64,000 nt of DNA from an uncultured Desulfobacteraceae bacterium (GTDB lineage: Bacteria > Desulfobacterota > Desulfobacteria > Desulfobacterales > UBA5852). Each line of letters begins with the position of its first letter. The first letter of the stretch is position 1. Below are positions 7,929 to 16,028 of the stretch, piece after piece. The position numbers were made by a program, and so were the translations under genes. The notes below the pieces were generated by a model, which had not been told where the DNA came from, did not search any database, and worked only from the letters and a program-made list of their open reading frames with translations. Location: positions 62,001-126,000 of the forward strand of contig CAJXSL010000010.1 in assembly GCA_913060875.1 (NCBI GenBank), written 5' to 3'.

Positions 7929-9818
7929 TCAGGACACAAGGCGCAGGGCGGCGGCGACAATGGCTTGGGCATCGACGCCGTAAAGACGGCGCAGGCGTTT
8001 CTGGGAACCATGCTCCACAAAGACATCCTTAATGCCAAGGCGTTTCAATTTAAAACCGCTGATGCCTGCGTCGTTAAGGGCTTCCAGAACCGCACTGCCA
8101 AAGCCGCCCGGCAGGGTGTTCTCTTCAACGGTAATCACGTTGGGAATGCGGGCCGCGTAATGGGCAATGGTTTCAACGTCCAGAGGTTTGACAAATCGGG
8201 CGTTGATGATCTTAGCCGTGATGCCGTGTGCTTCACTGAGAATGTGGCGAGCCTCCAGTGCTTCTTCAACCGTTCGACCAATCGCAACAATTAGTATTCG
8301 GGCTTCCTCACTGTTTTCATGGGCGATTTCGGCCTTACCTAAAGCCACAGGTGTAATGGATTCGTCAAGGGCAACGCCCGTGCCGATACCACGCGGATAG
8401 CGCAGGGCCACCGGTCCGGGGTGTTGGACGGCGGTCAGCAGCATACGCCGAAGTTCGTTTTCATCCCGTGGCGCCATGACGACCATGTTGGGAAGGCTGC
8501 GCAAATAGGACAAGTCGAAAAGACCGTGATGGGTGGCGCCGTCTTCACCGACAATCCCGCCGCGGTCCAGGGCAAAAACCACCGGCAGCGCTTCGATGCA
8601 GACATCATGAAGGATTTGATCGTAGGCTCTTTGCAGGAAGGTCGAGTAGATGGCGACCACGGGTTTGAGTCCCTCCGATGCAAGGCCGGCGGCAAATGTT
8701 ACCCCATGCTGCTCGGCAATGCCGACATCGAAGAACCGCTGGGGAAACTCCTCGGCAAACTGGGCCAGGCCGGTTCCTTCCGGCATGGCGGCCGTTACGG
8801 CAACGATGCGTTCATCCTCGCGGGCAAGCGTCACCATGGCGTCGCCGAAAACCTTCGTGTAGGTCGGGGGCGTGTCCTGCGCCGGCAGACATTCCCCTGT
8901 GGCAACCTCGAATTTTCCGCAGCCGTGAAAATAGACGGGATTCTTTTCGGCCGGGGTATAGCCTTTACCTTTTTTGGTGATCACATGAAGCAGCACAGGC
9001 TCTTCGAGCACTTTGATATTCTGTAATATGTTGATGAGGTGGTTCAATCGATGGCCGTTGATCGGCCCGAAATATTCAAAGTTAAAGGCTTCAAAGAGCA
9101 TACCCGGGGTGACAAAAGCTTTGAAGGATTCCTCTGATCGTTTGGCCAGTTGGTACATGTCATCGCCGATGCGGGGCAGCGATTTGAGAAAGTCACCAAA
9201 CTCCCGGCGCATTTCCTGCAAACGTTTGGCGGAAAACGTCCGGCTTAAAAAGGAGGAAAGGGCGCCGACATTGTGGGAAATGGACATTTCATTGTCATTG
9301 AGGATGACAATGAGATCTTTGTCCTTGTGGGTGTCGCCGGCCTGATTGAGGCCTTCATAGGCCAGGCCGGCCGTCATGGATCCATCCCCGATGACGGCAA
9401 TGACTTTGGAACGTTCGGCCTTGATTTGCTTGGCGGTGGTGATTCCCAGTGCGGCGGAAATGGAGGTGCTGCTGTGTCCGGTTGTAAAAGCGTCGTAGGG
9501 GCTTTCACTCATCCGGGTAAATCCGGATATGCCCCCATGCTGCCGGATGCTTCGAAACGCGTCGCGCCGGCCCGTCAGGAGTTTGTGGGCATAGGATTGG
9601 TGGCCCACATCCCAAATGATTTTGTCGCGGGGGACATCAAAGACGTAGTGGAGGGCAATGGTAAGCTCGACCGCCCCCAGACTCGGTGCCAGATGGCCGC
9701 CATTTTGGGCAACCACCTCGATAATGGTCTGACGAATTTCACGCGCCAGTCGATCCAGATCCGAACGGTCGATGCGTTTTAAATCGGCGGGGCTGTTAAT
9801 GGTTTCTAGTAAACCCAT
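7929..9818 (-). CDS. dxs: 1-deoxy-D-xylulose-5-phosphate synthase
   Basis: 629 residues, normal for Dxs. It condenses pyruvate and glyceraldehyde 3-phosphate with thiamine diphosphate, the first step of the MEP isoprenoid pathway. Visible motifs are the ThDP-binding GDG (144-146) with NDNEMSI (174-180), an N-terminal VGHQSYAHKLLTGR segment, the transketolase pyrimidine domain with DRGGIVGEDGATHHG, and the C-terminal domain. It lies downstream of ispA, so precursor and prenyl-chain synthesis are encoded together. Family A repeats occupy the gaps on both sides. Confidence 0.97.
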   Translation of the reverse strand: MGLLETINSPADLKRIDRSDLDRLAREIRQTIIEVVAQNGGHLAPSLGAVELTIALHYVFDVPRDKIIWDVGHQSYAHKLLTGRRDAFRSIRQHGGISGFTRMSESPYDAFTTGHSSTSISAALGITTAKQIKAERSKVIAVIGDGSMTAGLAYEGLNQAGDTHKDKDLIVILNDNEMSISHNVGALSSFLSRTFSAKRLQEMRREFGDFLKSLPRIGDDMYQLAKRSEESFKAFVTPGMLFEAFNFEYFGPINGHRLNHLINILQNIKVLEEPVLLHVITKKGKGYTPAEKNPVYFHGCGKFEVATGECLPAQDTPPTYTKVFGDAMVTLAREDERIVAVTAAMPEGTGLAQFAEEFPQRFFDVGIAEQHGVTFAAGLASEGLKPVVAIYSTFLQRAYDQILHDVCIEALPVVFALDRGGIVGEDGATHHGLFDLSYLRSLPNMVVMAPRDENELRRMLLTAVQHPGPVALRYPRGIGTGVALDESITPVALGKAEIAHENSEEARILIVAIGRTVEEALEARHILSEAHGITAKIINARFVKPLDVETIAHYAARIPNVITVEENTLPGGFGSAVLEALNDAGISGFKLKRLGIKDVFVEHGSQKRLRRLYGVDAQAIVAAALRLVS

Positions 9819-9856
9819 TATTCAGTCGGTCCTCATTCAAGGTATATGCAGCTATT

Positions 9857-10049
9857 TAGTGTCCGTCCATAAATGGTAGATTTTGGTTCCTGGCAAGGCC
9901 CGAGCGCGTTTTCCCACTTTGCGGGACTTCCCGCCTGATCGATTCCCAGCGGTGGGTGTCAACCGGAGGAATAGCCCGCTATTTCGAGGATTGAAAACGA
10001 GCGAGAACGCCGCCAGGGGCCGAAAGATGCCACTTATGGATGGACACTA
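9857..10049 (+). repeat. Family A MITE-like repeat, copy 2 (longer variant)
   Basis: 193 bp from TAGTGTCCGTCCATAAATGG to its inverted counterpart ending GGACACTA. Same orientation as copy 3, with about 47 bp extra inside that is itself partly palindromic. The right end is two bases from the ispA stop codon. Confidence 0.8.
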
Positions 10050-10050
10050 T

Positions 10051-10974
10051 TTAACGCTGGCGTTCGATGACATAGCGGGCAATTGCCCGCAAGGGATCGG
10101 ATTTGCTATCAAAAATATCAAGGCTGCGCAAGGCTTGATCAACAAGGTCGGCCGCTTTCCGTTTAGCGGCATCCAGGCCCAGCATAACGGGATAGGTGTT
10201 TTTCAAATGCAGGCGATCCGTTCCGGCGGCCTTGCCCATGATCCCCGGGTCGCCCTCTTCATTAAGGATGTCGTCCACCACCTGAAAGGCCAGGCCGATA
10301 CAGCGGCCATATTCGCTTAAGCGCAACGCTGTTGATTCTTCGGCCTTGCCGATCAGGGCACCGGTTTCAATGGACGCTGAGATCAGGGCGCCGGTTTTCA
10401 GGCGATGCAGGCGCTCAAGCTGATCGGGAACAAGGGCACGGCCCTCCGCACGGATATCCTGCATCTGGCCCTCGATCATGCCGTCGGGGCCGGCGGCACG
10501 GGCGATCATGGCAATCACTTCAAGCCACTGTCGCTGTTGGCGGGGCGGCTGCTGAAGGGCATGGGCCGACAGCACTTGAAAAGCGGCCGTCAGAAGGGCA
10601 TCGCCAGCCAGAATGGCGGTGGCTTCACCAAACGCTTTATGGCATGTGGGCTGGCCGCGCCGCAAGTCATCATCGTCCATGGCAGGCAAGTCGTCATGGA
10701 TGAGGGAATAGGTGTGGATCATTTCAATGGCACAGCCTGCCGGCAGGGCCTCTTCCTCAAGCCCTCCTGCGGCCTGGGCGGCAGCCATGCAAAGAATCGG
10801 ACGCAAGCGCTTACCGCCGGCTTTGACCGAATAGAGCATGGCCTCGGCAAGTTCCGTGCCGCTGCGCTCCCCGGTGTTGAGCATTTTTTCCAGGGCCTGA
10901 TCGATCCGGTCGCGACGGACGGCAAGATATAAAGCTAGGTCAAAAGCGTTCTTGGTTGGTTCGGGGGACGGCAT
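10051..10974 (-). CDS. ispA: Short-chain polyprenyl diphosphate synthase (farnesyl/geranyl type)
   Basis: 307 residues. It elongates allylic diphosphates with isopentenyl diphosphate. The first Asp-rich motif is DDLPAMD (94-100), the DDxxxxD form of bacterial IspA. The second reads DDILN (234-238), with Asn where DDxxD is usual. KAGGKRLRP near 52-60 is the normal IPP-binding segment. It sits between xseB and dxs in one minus-strand operon. The stop codon lies against the end of family A copy 2, so the extreme C-terminus (VIERQR) may have been shaped by that insertion. Product chain length is not certain from sequence. Confidence 0.93.
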   Translation of the reverse strand: MPSPEPTKNAFDLALYLAVRRDRIDQALEKMLNTGERSGTELAEAMLYSVKAGGKRLRPILCMAAAQAAGGLEEEALPAGCAIEMIHTYSLIHDDLPAMDDDDLRRGQPTCHKAFGEATAILAGDALLTAAFQVLSAHALQQPPRQQRQWLEVIAMIARAAGPDGMIEGQMQDIRAEGRALVPDQLERLHRLKTGALISASIETGALIGKAEESTALRLSEYGRCIGLAFQVVDDILNEEGDPGIMGKAAGTDRLHLKNTYPVMLGLDAAKRKAADLVDQALRSLDIFDSKSDPLRAIARYVIERQR

Positions 10975-11019
10975 GCTGGTATGGTTTCTTTGGGGATATC
11001 CGGGGATTTTTTCGTAACG

Positions 11020-11268
11020 TTATTGTCCGTCAGGATTCTCGTCAGCGTCGATTTCAAAAGGGGATTCATTTTCGGAATCCACTGTCTCAGCGATCAATTG
11101 GGTGACTTTTTTTTCAGTCGCATCCAGCATGGCGCTGCACTGACGGGACAGGTTCATACCTTCGTCGAATTTTTTCAATGCTTTTTCCAGAGGCAAATCG
11201 CCGGTTTCCAACGCATCGACAATTTTTTCCAGTGCCTCCAGTGATTGCTCAAAGGTTCTTTTAGCCAT
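11020..11268 (-). CDS. xseB: Exodeoxyribonuclease VII small subunit
   Basis: 82 residues from an ATG that overlaps the xseA stop by 8 bp. The frame is open further upstream, but this start gives the standard small-subunit N-terminus (TFEQSLEALEKIVDALE). The first 60 residues form the usual two-helix core with GDLPLEKALKKFDEGM; the tail is acidic. XseB binds XseA to form the exonuclease that degrades single-stranded DNA from both ends. The overlap implies coupled translation. Confidence 0.93.
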   Translation of the reverse strand: MAKRTFEQSLEALEKIVDALETGDLPLEKALKKFDEGMNLSRQCSAMLDATEKKVTQLIAETVDSENESPFEIDADENPDGQ

Positions 11269-12613
11269 GTTCTTGCTTCCCTTCAACCCGGCAAAACAGG
11301 GTGCCGGCAGAAAGTTGGATTTCGACCTGCTCATTGACACGAACCTGTCGGGCGGATTTAACCACCTGTCCGGCAGGAACGGTTCGGGTGATACTGAAGC
11401 CTCTTTCAAGCACGTTTAAGGGGTTCAGGGTCACGAGCCGAAGTTTTAATTCATGATGTTGGTTTTCGAAATCATTTGTTAATTTATTTATTGTTATCTT
11501 TAGTTTATATTCCAACTGCTCAAGTTTTTGTTTAGATAAATCAATACGGCTGCGCAAGGGGATACGGTTGAGGCGAGTGCGTAACTGCTTCAGGGCGACA
11601 TGTCTTTTTTCGATATAATAGTGCCAGGTTCGATGCAGCCGGTGCTCGATGTCATCCAATTTGAGGCGCATTTCCTGAATCTGGCGTCGGGGGTCGCGCA
11701 GCCGTCCGGATAAACGCCCCAGAACGTTTCGGTGGTAGCTGATTTCGGCCGCCATTTGACGCGCAAGGCGTAATGTCACGGTATGACACCGTTGTTCCAG
11801 AAGGTGTTTTTCCGGCACGACGATTTCGGCGGCCGCCGATGGTGTGGGGGCGCGCATGTCCGCCACAAAGTCGGCGATGGTAACATCGGTTTCATGACCC
11901 ACGGCTGAAATAATGGGGACCTCGGAAGCAAAAATGGCCCGGGCCACGGGTTCCGAGTTGAAGGGGTGCAGATCCTCGAGAGAACCGCCGCCGCGTGCCA
12001 AAATACCGACTTCGGCGTCTTCCTGGCGGTTTAGGATCGCCAGGGCCCTGATGATTTCGCCCTCGGCTTTGTCGCCCTGAACGAGCGCCGGAATGACCGT
12101 TATGGGCATATTGGGAAACCGGCGTTGGATGATCTGGATCGTGTCATGCACCACGGCGCCTGTTGGCGAGGTGATGATGTGCACTTTGCGGGGCAGTAAG
12201 GGCATCTTTTTTTTGTAGATATCGTCAAACAAGCCCTCGCTGGCCAATGTTTTTTTGAGTTGGTCATAAGCCAGTTGCAGGGCGCCGACCCCTTTGGGGT
12301 CCAAATGTTCGAAGATGACCTGATAGGTTCCCCGGGGTTCATAAACGGAAACGCGCCCTAGCCCAACGACGGACAGTCCGTTTTCAAGTCGGAATTTAAG
12401 TCGTTGGGCTTGCCCCTTGAACACCACGGCGCTGATTTGGGCGGCCGTATCCTTGAGCGTAAAATAGTGATGACCGGAAGTCGGCCGGCTAAGGTTCGAC
12501 AATTCACCGGCAATCCAGACCAGGGGAAATTCCTGCTCGATGATGGTTTTTATCCGGCGGGTCAGCTCGGATACGGTGTAAACAGGGGGAGTTTGATTCA
12601 AAGGTGCAACCAA
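11261..12613 (-). CDS. xseA: Exodeoxyribonuclease VII large subunit
   Basis: 450 residues, normal for XseA. An N-terminal OB-fold (about 10-110: YTVSELTRRIKTIIE, then LSRPTSGHHYFTLKD) precedes the catalytic domain with ITSPTGAVVHD and GILARGGGSLEDLHPFNSE, ending in a long helical region and a C-terminal GFSITR segment. With XseB it forms the DNA exonuclease. It heads the conserved xseA-xseB-ispA-dxs-tlyA series, and xseB overlaps its end. Confidence 0.96.
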   Translation of the reverse strand: MVAPLNQTPPVYTVSELTRRIKTIIEQEFPLVWIAGELSNLSRPTSGHHYFTLKDTAAQISAVVFKGQAQRLKFRLENGLSVVGLGRVSVYEPRGTYQVIFEHLDPKGVGALQLAYDQLKKTLASEGLFDDIYKKKMPLLPRKVHIITSPTGAVVHDTIQIIQRRFPNMPITVIPALVQGDKAEGEIIRALAILNRQEDAEVGILARGGGSLEDLHPFNSEPVARAIFASEVPIISAVGHETDVTIADFVADMRAPTPSAAAEIVVPEKHLLEQRCHTVTLRLARQMAAEISYHRNVLGRLSGRLRDPRRQIQEMRLKLDDIEHRLHRTWHYYIEKRHVALKQLRTRLNRIPLRSRIDLSKQKLEQLEYKLKITINKLTNDFENQHHELKLRLVTLNPLNVLERGFSITRTVPAGQVVKSARQVRVNEQVEIQLSAGTLFCRVEGKQEHG

Positions 12614-12655
12614 GGCGATTTAATCCATAACGTCTGATAAGATATATTATGTAAA

Positions 12656-12973
12656 CTATTTGGAGTTGATTTTAGAAACCGGCGGCGGCTGAGCAAAAAG
12701 GCTGTCCGCTTCAATGTATTTACTCAAATGCTCGCGTATGGCCGGCAGCATGTAAATGTCGCCACAGGGCATTTTCCCCAGAAACTCTGACAGGATCTGG
12801 ATCCTTCTATGCAGGCTTTTGTGCTTGTCGATCAGAAAAAGCGATTTGCCTTTGACTTTGCACAAACCACTGACCGCGTTCACACCGGTGGCGCGAAAAT
12901 TTTGCTCCGTGACTTCCACTTCAAGCTTTTCCGCCAGATCTTTTAGCTCCTGGTACAAACGATCGGCTTTCAT
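12656..12973 (-). CDS. Conserved-looking small protein of unknown function
   Basis: 105 residues from the ATG at 12973, which has GGAG about 10 nt upstream; an in-frame ATG at 12994 is possible but less well placed. Soluble, no signal or membrane segment. The sequence (KADRLYQELKDLAEKLEVEVTEQNF, then GLCKVKGKSLFLIDKHKSLHRRIQILSEFL) suggests a small alpha/beta protein. It precedes xseA by about 40 bp and may be the first gene of that operon. I do not recognise the family. Confidence 0.75.
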   Translation of the reverse strand: MKADRLYQELKDLAEKLEVEVTEQNFRATGVNAVSGLCKVKGKSLFLIDKHKSLHRRIQILSEFLGKMPCGDIYMLPAIREHLSKYIEADSLFAQPPPVSKINSK

Positions 12974-13012
12974 ATGAACGAAACTCCATATCAACGATGG
13001 CCAAGCTTGTGG

Positions 13013-13176
13013 GACGGTTTCGTAAAAAGTTCGAGATCAAGGCGTGCGAATCCGGAGGAATACCGCTGTCGCGGGTGCCGCAGGCAGCGTACCTATCGTA
13101 CGCCGCAGTGACGAGGAATGAAGCGTAACGCCGATCTTTAGTCCCCCCAGGGAATAGGACTTTTTACGAAGCCGTC
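13013..13176 (+). repeat. Family B palindromic repeat, copy 1
   Basis: 164 bp bounded by GACGGTTTCGTAAAAAG and CTTTTTACGAAGCCGTC. The core contains CGTACG-type stems and CCGCAGTGACGAGG. It is about 90% identical by eye to the reverse complement of copy 3 at 51264. AAGCTT flanks it on both sides. Confidence 0.8.
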
Positions 13177-13222
13177 AAGCTTAGGCTTGATCAAAGCATG
13201 GTTTATCATTTTGGTTTCGCAA

Positions 13223-13250
13223 TTGAAATCCATGCCGGATGTATTATAAT
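13223..13250 (+). promoter_or_regulatory. Candidate sigma70 promoter for the BI-1 gene
   Basis: TTGAAA (13223-13228), a 16-bp spacer and a perfect TATAAT (13245-13250), about 58 nt from the predicted start site to the ATG. AAGGAGGA lies 5-10 nt before the ATG. Confidence 0.65.
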
Positions 13251-13315
13251 GATGATTCGACAAAAACAACTTTGAACATGATTCTTGCCGTTCCCATTAT
13301 GTCAAGGAGGATTGA

Positions 13316-14044
13316 ATGCAGCGTTCCGTAACCATGCCGAATCAGGAAGCCATCACCCAGGTTAATTCATTTGTCCGTAGTGTCTATCTCTGGATGACAC
13401 TGGGATTGGCGATTACCGGTATAACGGCCTATATGTTTGCCAACACGCCTTCGCTTCTGGGGTTGCTCTTTCGGGCCACTCCCGAGGGTGGTGCTTCGCC
13501 CAGCATGATGTTCTACATCATCATGTTCTCCCCACTGGCGTTAGTGTTTCTGCTCAGCGCCCGCATACAAAAGATGCAGGCGACGACGGCCACTTTCCTT
13601 TTTATACTATATGCCGCTTTGATGGGGGCATCTCTAAGCCTGATATTTCTTATCTATTCAGGTAGTTCAATCGCCCAAGTTTTTTTCATCTGCTCGGGCA
13701 CTTTCCTGGCTTGCAGCATCTACGGCTGGACAACTAAGAAGGATCTTACCTCGGTGGGAAGCTTCATGATGATGGGCCTGATCGGCATTATCGTTGCCAG
13801 CATCGTCAATATTTTCCTAAATAGCCCGATGGTCCACATGGTCATCAGCTATATCGGCGTGCTGATTTTCGTCGGTTTGACGGCCTATGACACGCAGAAG
13901 CTGAAAAGCATGGCACTGGCGCAGCCGGCTGATCTCGATGCCGCGACCCTGCGAAAAGGCACCATATTGGGCGCCTTAACCCTCTATCTTGACTTTATCA
14001 ACCTGTTCCTGTTTCTGCTCAGAATCTTTGGAAATCGCGAATAA
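13316..14044 (+). CDS. Bax inhibitor-1 / YccA-YbhL family membrane protein
   Basis: 242 residues, almost all hydrophobic, with seven probable transmembrane helices. Typical family features are an N-terminal VRSVYLWMTLGLAITGITAY, the YDTQKLK motif before the last loop, and a final LYLDFINLFLFLLRIFG helix. Family members are inner-membrane proteins; some conduct calcium or modulate FtsH proteolysis, and the role here is unknown. A good Shine-Dalgarno, a strong upstream promoter and an intrinsic terminator mark it as a single-gene unit, opposite in direction to its neighbours. Confidence 0.92.
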   Translation: MQRSVTMPNQEAITQVNSFVRSVYLWMTLGLAITGITAYMFANTPSLLGLLFRATPEGGASPSMMFYIIMFSPLALVFLLSARIQKMQATTATFLFILYAALMGASLSLIFLIYSGSSIAQVFFICSGTFLACSIYGWTTKKDLTSVGSFMMMGLIGIIVASIVNIFLNSPMVHMVISYIGVLIFVGLTAYDTQKLKSMALAQPADLDAATLRKGTILGALTLYLDFINLFLFLLRIFGNRE

Positions 14045-14072
14045 TTAAGGTTTTTGAAAAACGATCATCCCT

Positions 14073-14118
14073 CCCCTGCTCCAATAATAAGTGACCGGAG
14101 CAGGGGATTATTTTTTCT
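14073..14118 (+). terminator. Intrinsic terminator of the BI-1 gene
   Basis: A perfect 10-bp GC-rich stem (CCCCTGCTCC / GGAGCAGGGG) with a 14-nt loop is followed by ATTATTTTTTCT, 29 bp after the stop codon. Confidence 0.85.
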
Positions 14119-14140
14119 GTTCATGGGATATTTTGGCGTG

Positions 14141-14256
14141 TTTGTAAAAGGTTACGATCAAGGCGTGCAAGTTTGGAGACGCGAGGCGTACAGCAGGTAC
14201 GCCGCAGTGACGAGAAGAGACGCGCAACGCTAATATCGGGCATTTTACGAAGCCGT
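14141..14256 (+). repeat. Family B palindromic repeat, copy 2 (diverged)
   Basis: About 116 bp from TTTGTAAAAG to CATTTTACGAAGCCG, with the family core GATCAAGGCGTGC, paired GGCGTAC/GTACGCC and CGCAGTGACGAG. Shorter and more diverged than copies 1 and 3. Confidence 0.65.
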
Positions 14257-14260
14257 TATC

Positions 14261-14406
14261 TAGTGTTCGTCCAGAGATGGTAGATTTTGGTTCCGAGCAA
14301 GGTCTGAGCGATTTGGAAACCGCAGGAATAGTGGACTATTTCGAGGATTTCAAAAGAGCGAAAACGCCGCTCGGGGCCAAAAGATGCCATTTATGGATGG
14401 ACACTA
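14261..14406 (+). repeat. Family A MITE-like repeat, copy 3
   Basis: 146 bp with terminal inverted repeats: TAGTGTTCGTCCAGAGATGG at the left, and a right end whose reverse complement starts TAGTGTCCATCCATAAATGG. The right end falls one base before the glmM stop codon. Confidence 0.82.
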
Positions 14407-14407
14407 T

Positions 14408-15763
14408 CTAAGTACCGATGGCGTCGGCGATGGCAATCGCAATATCGTTTGCACAGTTTGCCGCCATTTCCTCAGTGGGCCCCTCCACCATCACCCGGCA
14501 CATGGGCTGGGTTCCGGAATAACGGACCAGCACCCTTCCCCGATCACCCAGATTCTGTTCCGCTTTATGGATGGCATCCTTGACCGGAGCGAGTGTCCTT
14601 AGATCCGGCTTTTCATTGACCGGGACGTTGACCAGGGTTTGAGGATAGACCGTCATGAATTTGGCCATATCGGACAAAGGGCGTTCCTCTTCCTGCATGG
14701 CCTCGACAAGCTTCAAAGCGCTCAGGAGCCCATCCCCCGTTGTGTGGTAGGCCCTGTAGATGATATGGCCGGAATCCTCACCGCCCAGCGCAGCCTCTAA
14801 ATCCGTCAGTTTTTCCATGACGTAACGGTCGCCCACATCACTGGCGGCGTGACGAATACCGATGGACTGCAGGGCCTCCTTGAGACCGATATTGCTCATC
14901 ACCGTCGACACCAGCACGTCGTTCCAGAGCTGCCCCCGGCGGTGCAGAAAGCGGGCGCCGATGGCCAGGAGCTGATCCCCGCTTATGATGGAGCCGGATT
15001 CGTCCACGGCGATGAGGCGGTCGCCGTCGCCGTCGAACGCCAAGCCAAGATCGGCATCACTTTCAAGCACGCTGCGTCGCAAATCTTCAGGATGTTCGGA
15101 ACCGCACTGATGGTTGATATTGGTTCCGTTGGGTTCGTTATGCAATACGGTCAAATCGGCGCCCAAGGAATCGAACAGGCTGGGCGCCACGGCGGAAGCC
15201 GCACCATTGGAGCAATCCAAAACGATTTTCATGCCATCGAGACTGAAATCCGATGGTAGCGAACGGAGCAGAAACGCCAGGTAGTTTTTCCGGGATCCCT
15301 TCATGGTCTGAATGGCGCCCACCTGATTTCCCAAAGCTTCCTTCAAGGAATCCGAGGCGTCTTCCCGGATGAGCGTTTCGATCTGAGTCTCTTCGCGATC
15401 GGAAAGCTTAACGCCATCCTGGTTGAAAAGTTTGATCCCGTTATCTTCGTAAGGGTTGTGAGACGCCGAAATAACAACGCCGGCGGCGGCGCCGTGATGG
15501 CGGGTCAAAAAAGCGATACCAGGCGTCGGAATAATGCGCGCCAGCAGGACATTGGTACCCGAGGAGCAGATGCCGGCCGCCACGGCGGACTCCAGCATAT
15601 TCCCCGACCGGCGGGTATCTCGCCCAATGATAATGGGCGGCCCGCCATTGGCATCACCAAATATGATCCCGATGGCGCGACCTATGCGCACCGCCATGTC
15701 CGCGGTCAAAGGATATTGGTTGGCCCTGCCCCTGATACCGTCTGTACCGAAGAATTCGCCCAT
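14408..15763 (-). CDS. glmM: Phosphoglucosamine mutase
   Basis: 451 residues, normal for GlmM. It converts glucosamine 6-phosphate to glucosamine 1-phosphate for UDP-GlcNAc, peptidoglycan and polysaccharide synthesis. The alpha-D-phosphohexomutase motifs are present: FGTDGIRG at the N-terminus, the phosphoserine loop SASHNP (99-104, Ser101 catalytic), metal loop DGDGDR, sugar loop GGEDSGH, and C-terminal RYSGTQPMCRVMVEG. The specificity loop fits GlmM rather than a phosphomannomutase. A GlmU-like hexapeptide protein is encoded next to it. Confidence 0.95.
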   Translation of the reverse strand: MGEFFGTDGIRGRANQYPLTADMAVRIGRAIGIIFGDANGGPPIIIGRDTRRSGNMLESAVAAGICSSGTNVLLARIIPTPGIAFLTRHHGAAAGVVISASHNPYEDNGIKLFNQDGVKLSDREETQIETLIREDASDSLKEALGNQVGAIQTMKGSRKNYLAFLLRSLPSDFSLDGMKIVLDCSNGAASAVAPSLFDSLGADLTVLHNEPNGTNINHQCGSEHPEDLRRSVLESDADLGLAFDGDGDRLIAVDESGSIISGDQLLAIGARFLHRRGQLWNDVLVSTVMSNIGLKEALQSIGIRHAASDVGDRYVMEKLTDLEAALGGEDSGHIIYRAYHTTGDGLLSALKLVEAMQEEERPLSDMAKFMTVYPQTLVNVPVNEKPDLRTLAPVKDAIHKAEQNLGDRGRVLVRYSGTQPMCRVMVEGPTEEMAANCANDIAIAIADAIGT

Positions 15764-15796
15764 GGTGGTTAGCCTTTGTTCAAAGGGTCTATGGTA

Positions 15797-16020
15797 AGGT
15801 TTAGAAAGGGTTCGAGGGTTCGAGGATTCAAAGGGTCAAGGGTTCCAAGGTTTTTTTCCCAAGTGGGAAGTCAGCTGCTATTCTGTAAATCATTTTTTTC
15901 TCGAATCCTCGGCCCCCTGAGCTCTTCATTTATATCCACAGATGTCGCCGAGGAACGCCGATTAAGACTCAGAAATGTTTGGTTTTCCCTTGGACCCTCG
16001 ACGCCTTGAATCCTCCTCCC
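15797..16020. repeat. Low-complexity intergenic repeat (GGTTCGAGG type)
   Basis: Direct iterations such as GGGTTCGAGGGTTCGAGGATTC and GGGTCAAGGGTTCCAAGG near 15810-15852 face partial reverse complements (CCTTGGACCCTCGACG, CCTTGAATCCTCC) near 15990-16018. A similar stretch occurs at 47829-47865. No gene. Confidence 0.55.
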
Positions 16021-16028
16021 CTTAATTT

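Larger units (their letters stand above)
12974..13315. other. Divergent intergenic region with repeat and BI-1 promoter
   Basis: 342 bp between two divergent genes. It holds family B copy 1 (13013-13176) and a sigma70-type promoter for the BI-1 gene. I see no gene or tRNA in it. Confidence 0.6.
14045..14407. other. Convergent intergenic region made of terminator and two repeats
   Basis: 363 bp between the convergent BI-1 and glmM genes. It is almost fully accounted for by a terminator, a family B repeat and a family A repeat lying five bases apart. No gene seen. Confidence 0.6.

Noticed and set aside
9883-10320. Plus-strand frame of 145 codons
   Set aside because: It runs through family A copy 2 and then antisense to ispA; no domain and no ribosome-binding site.
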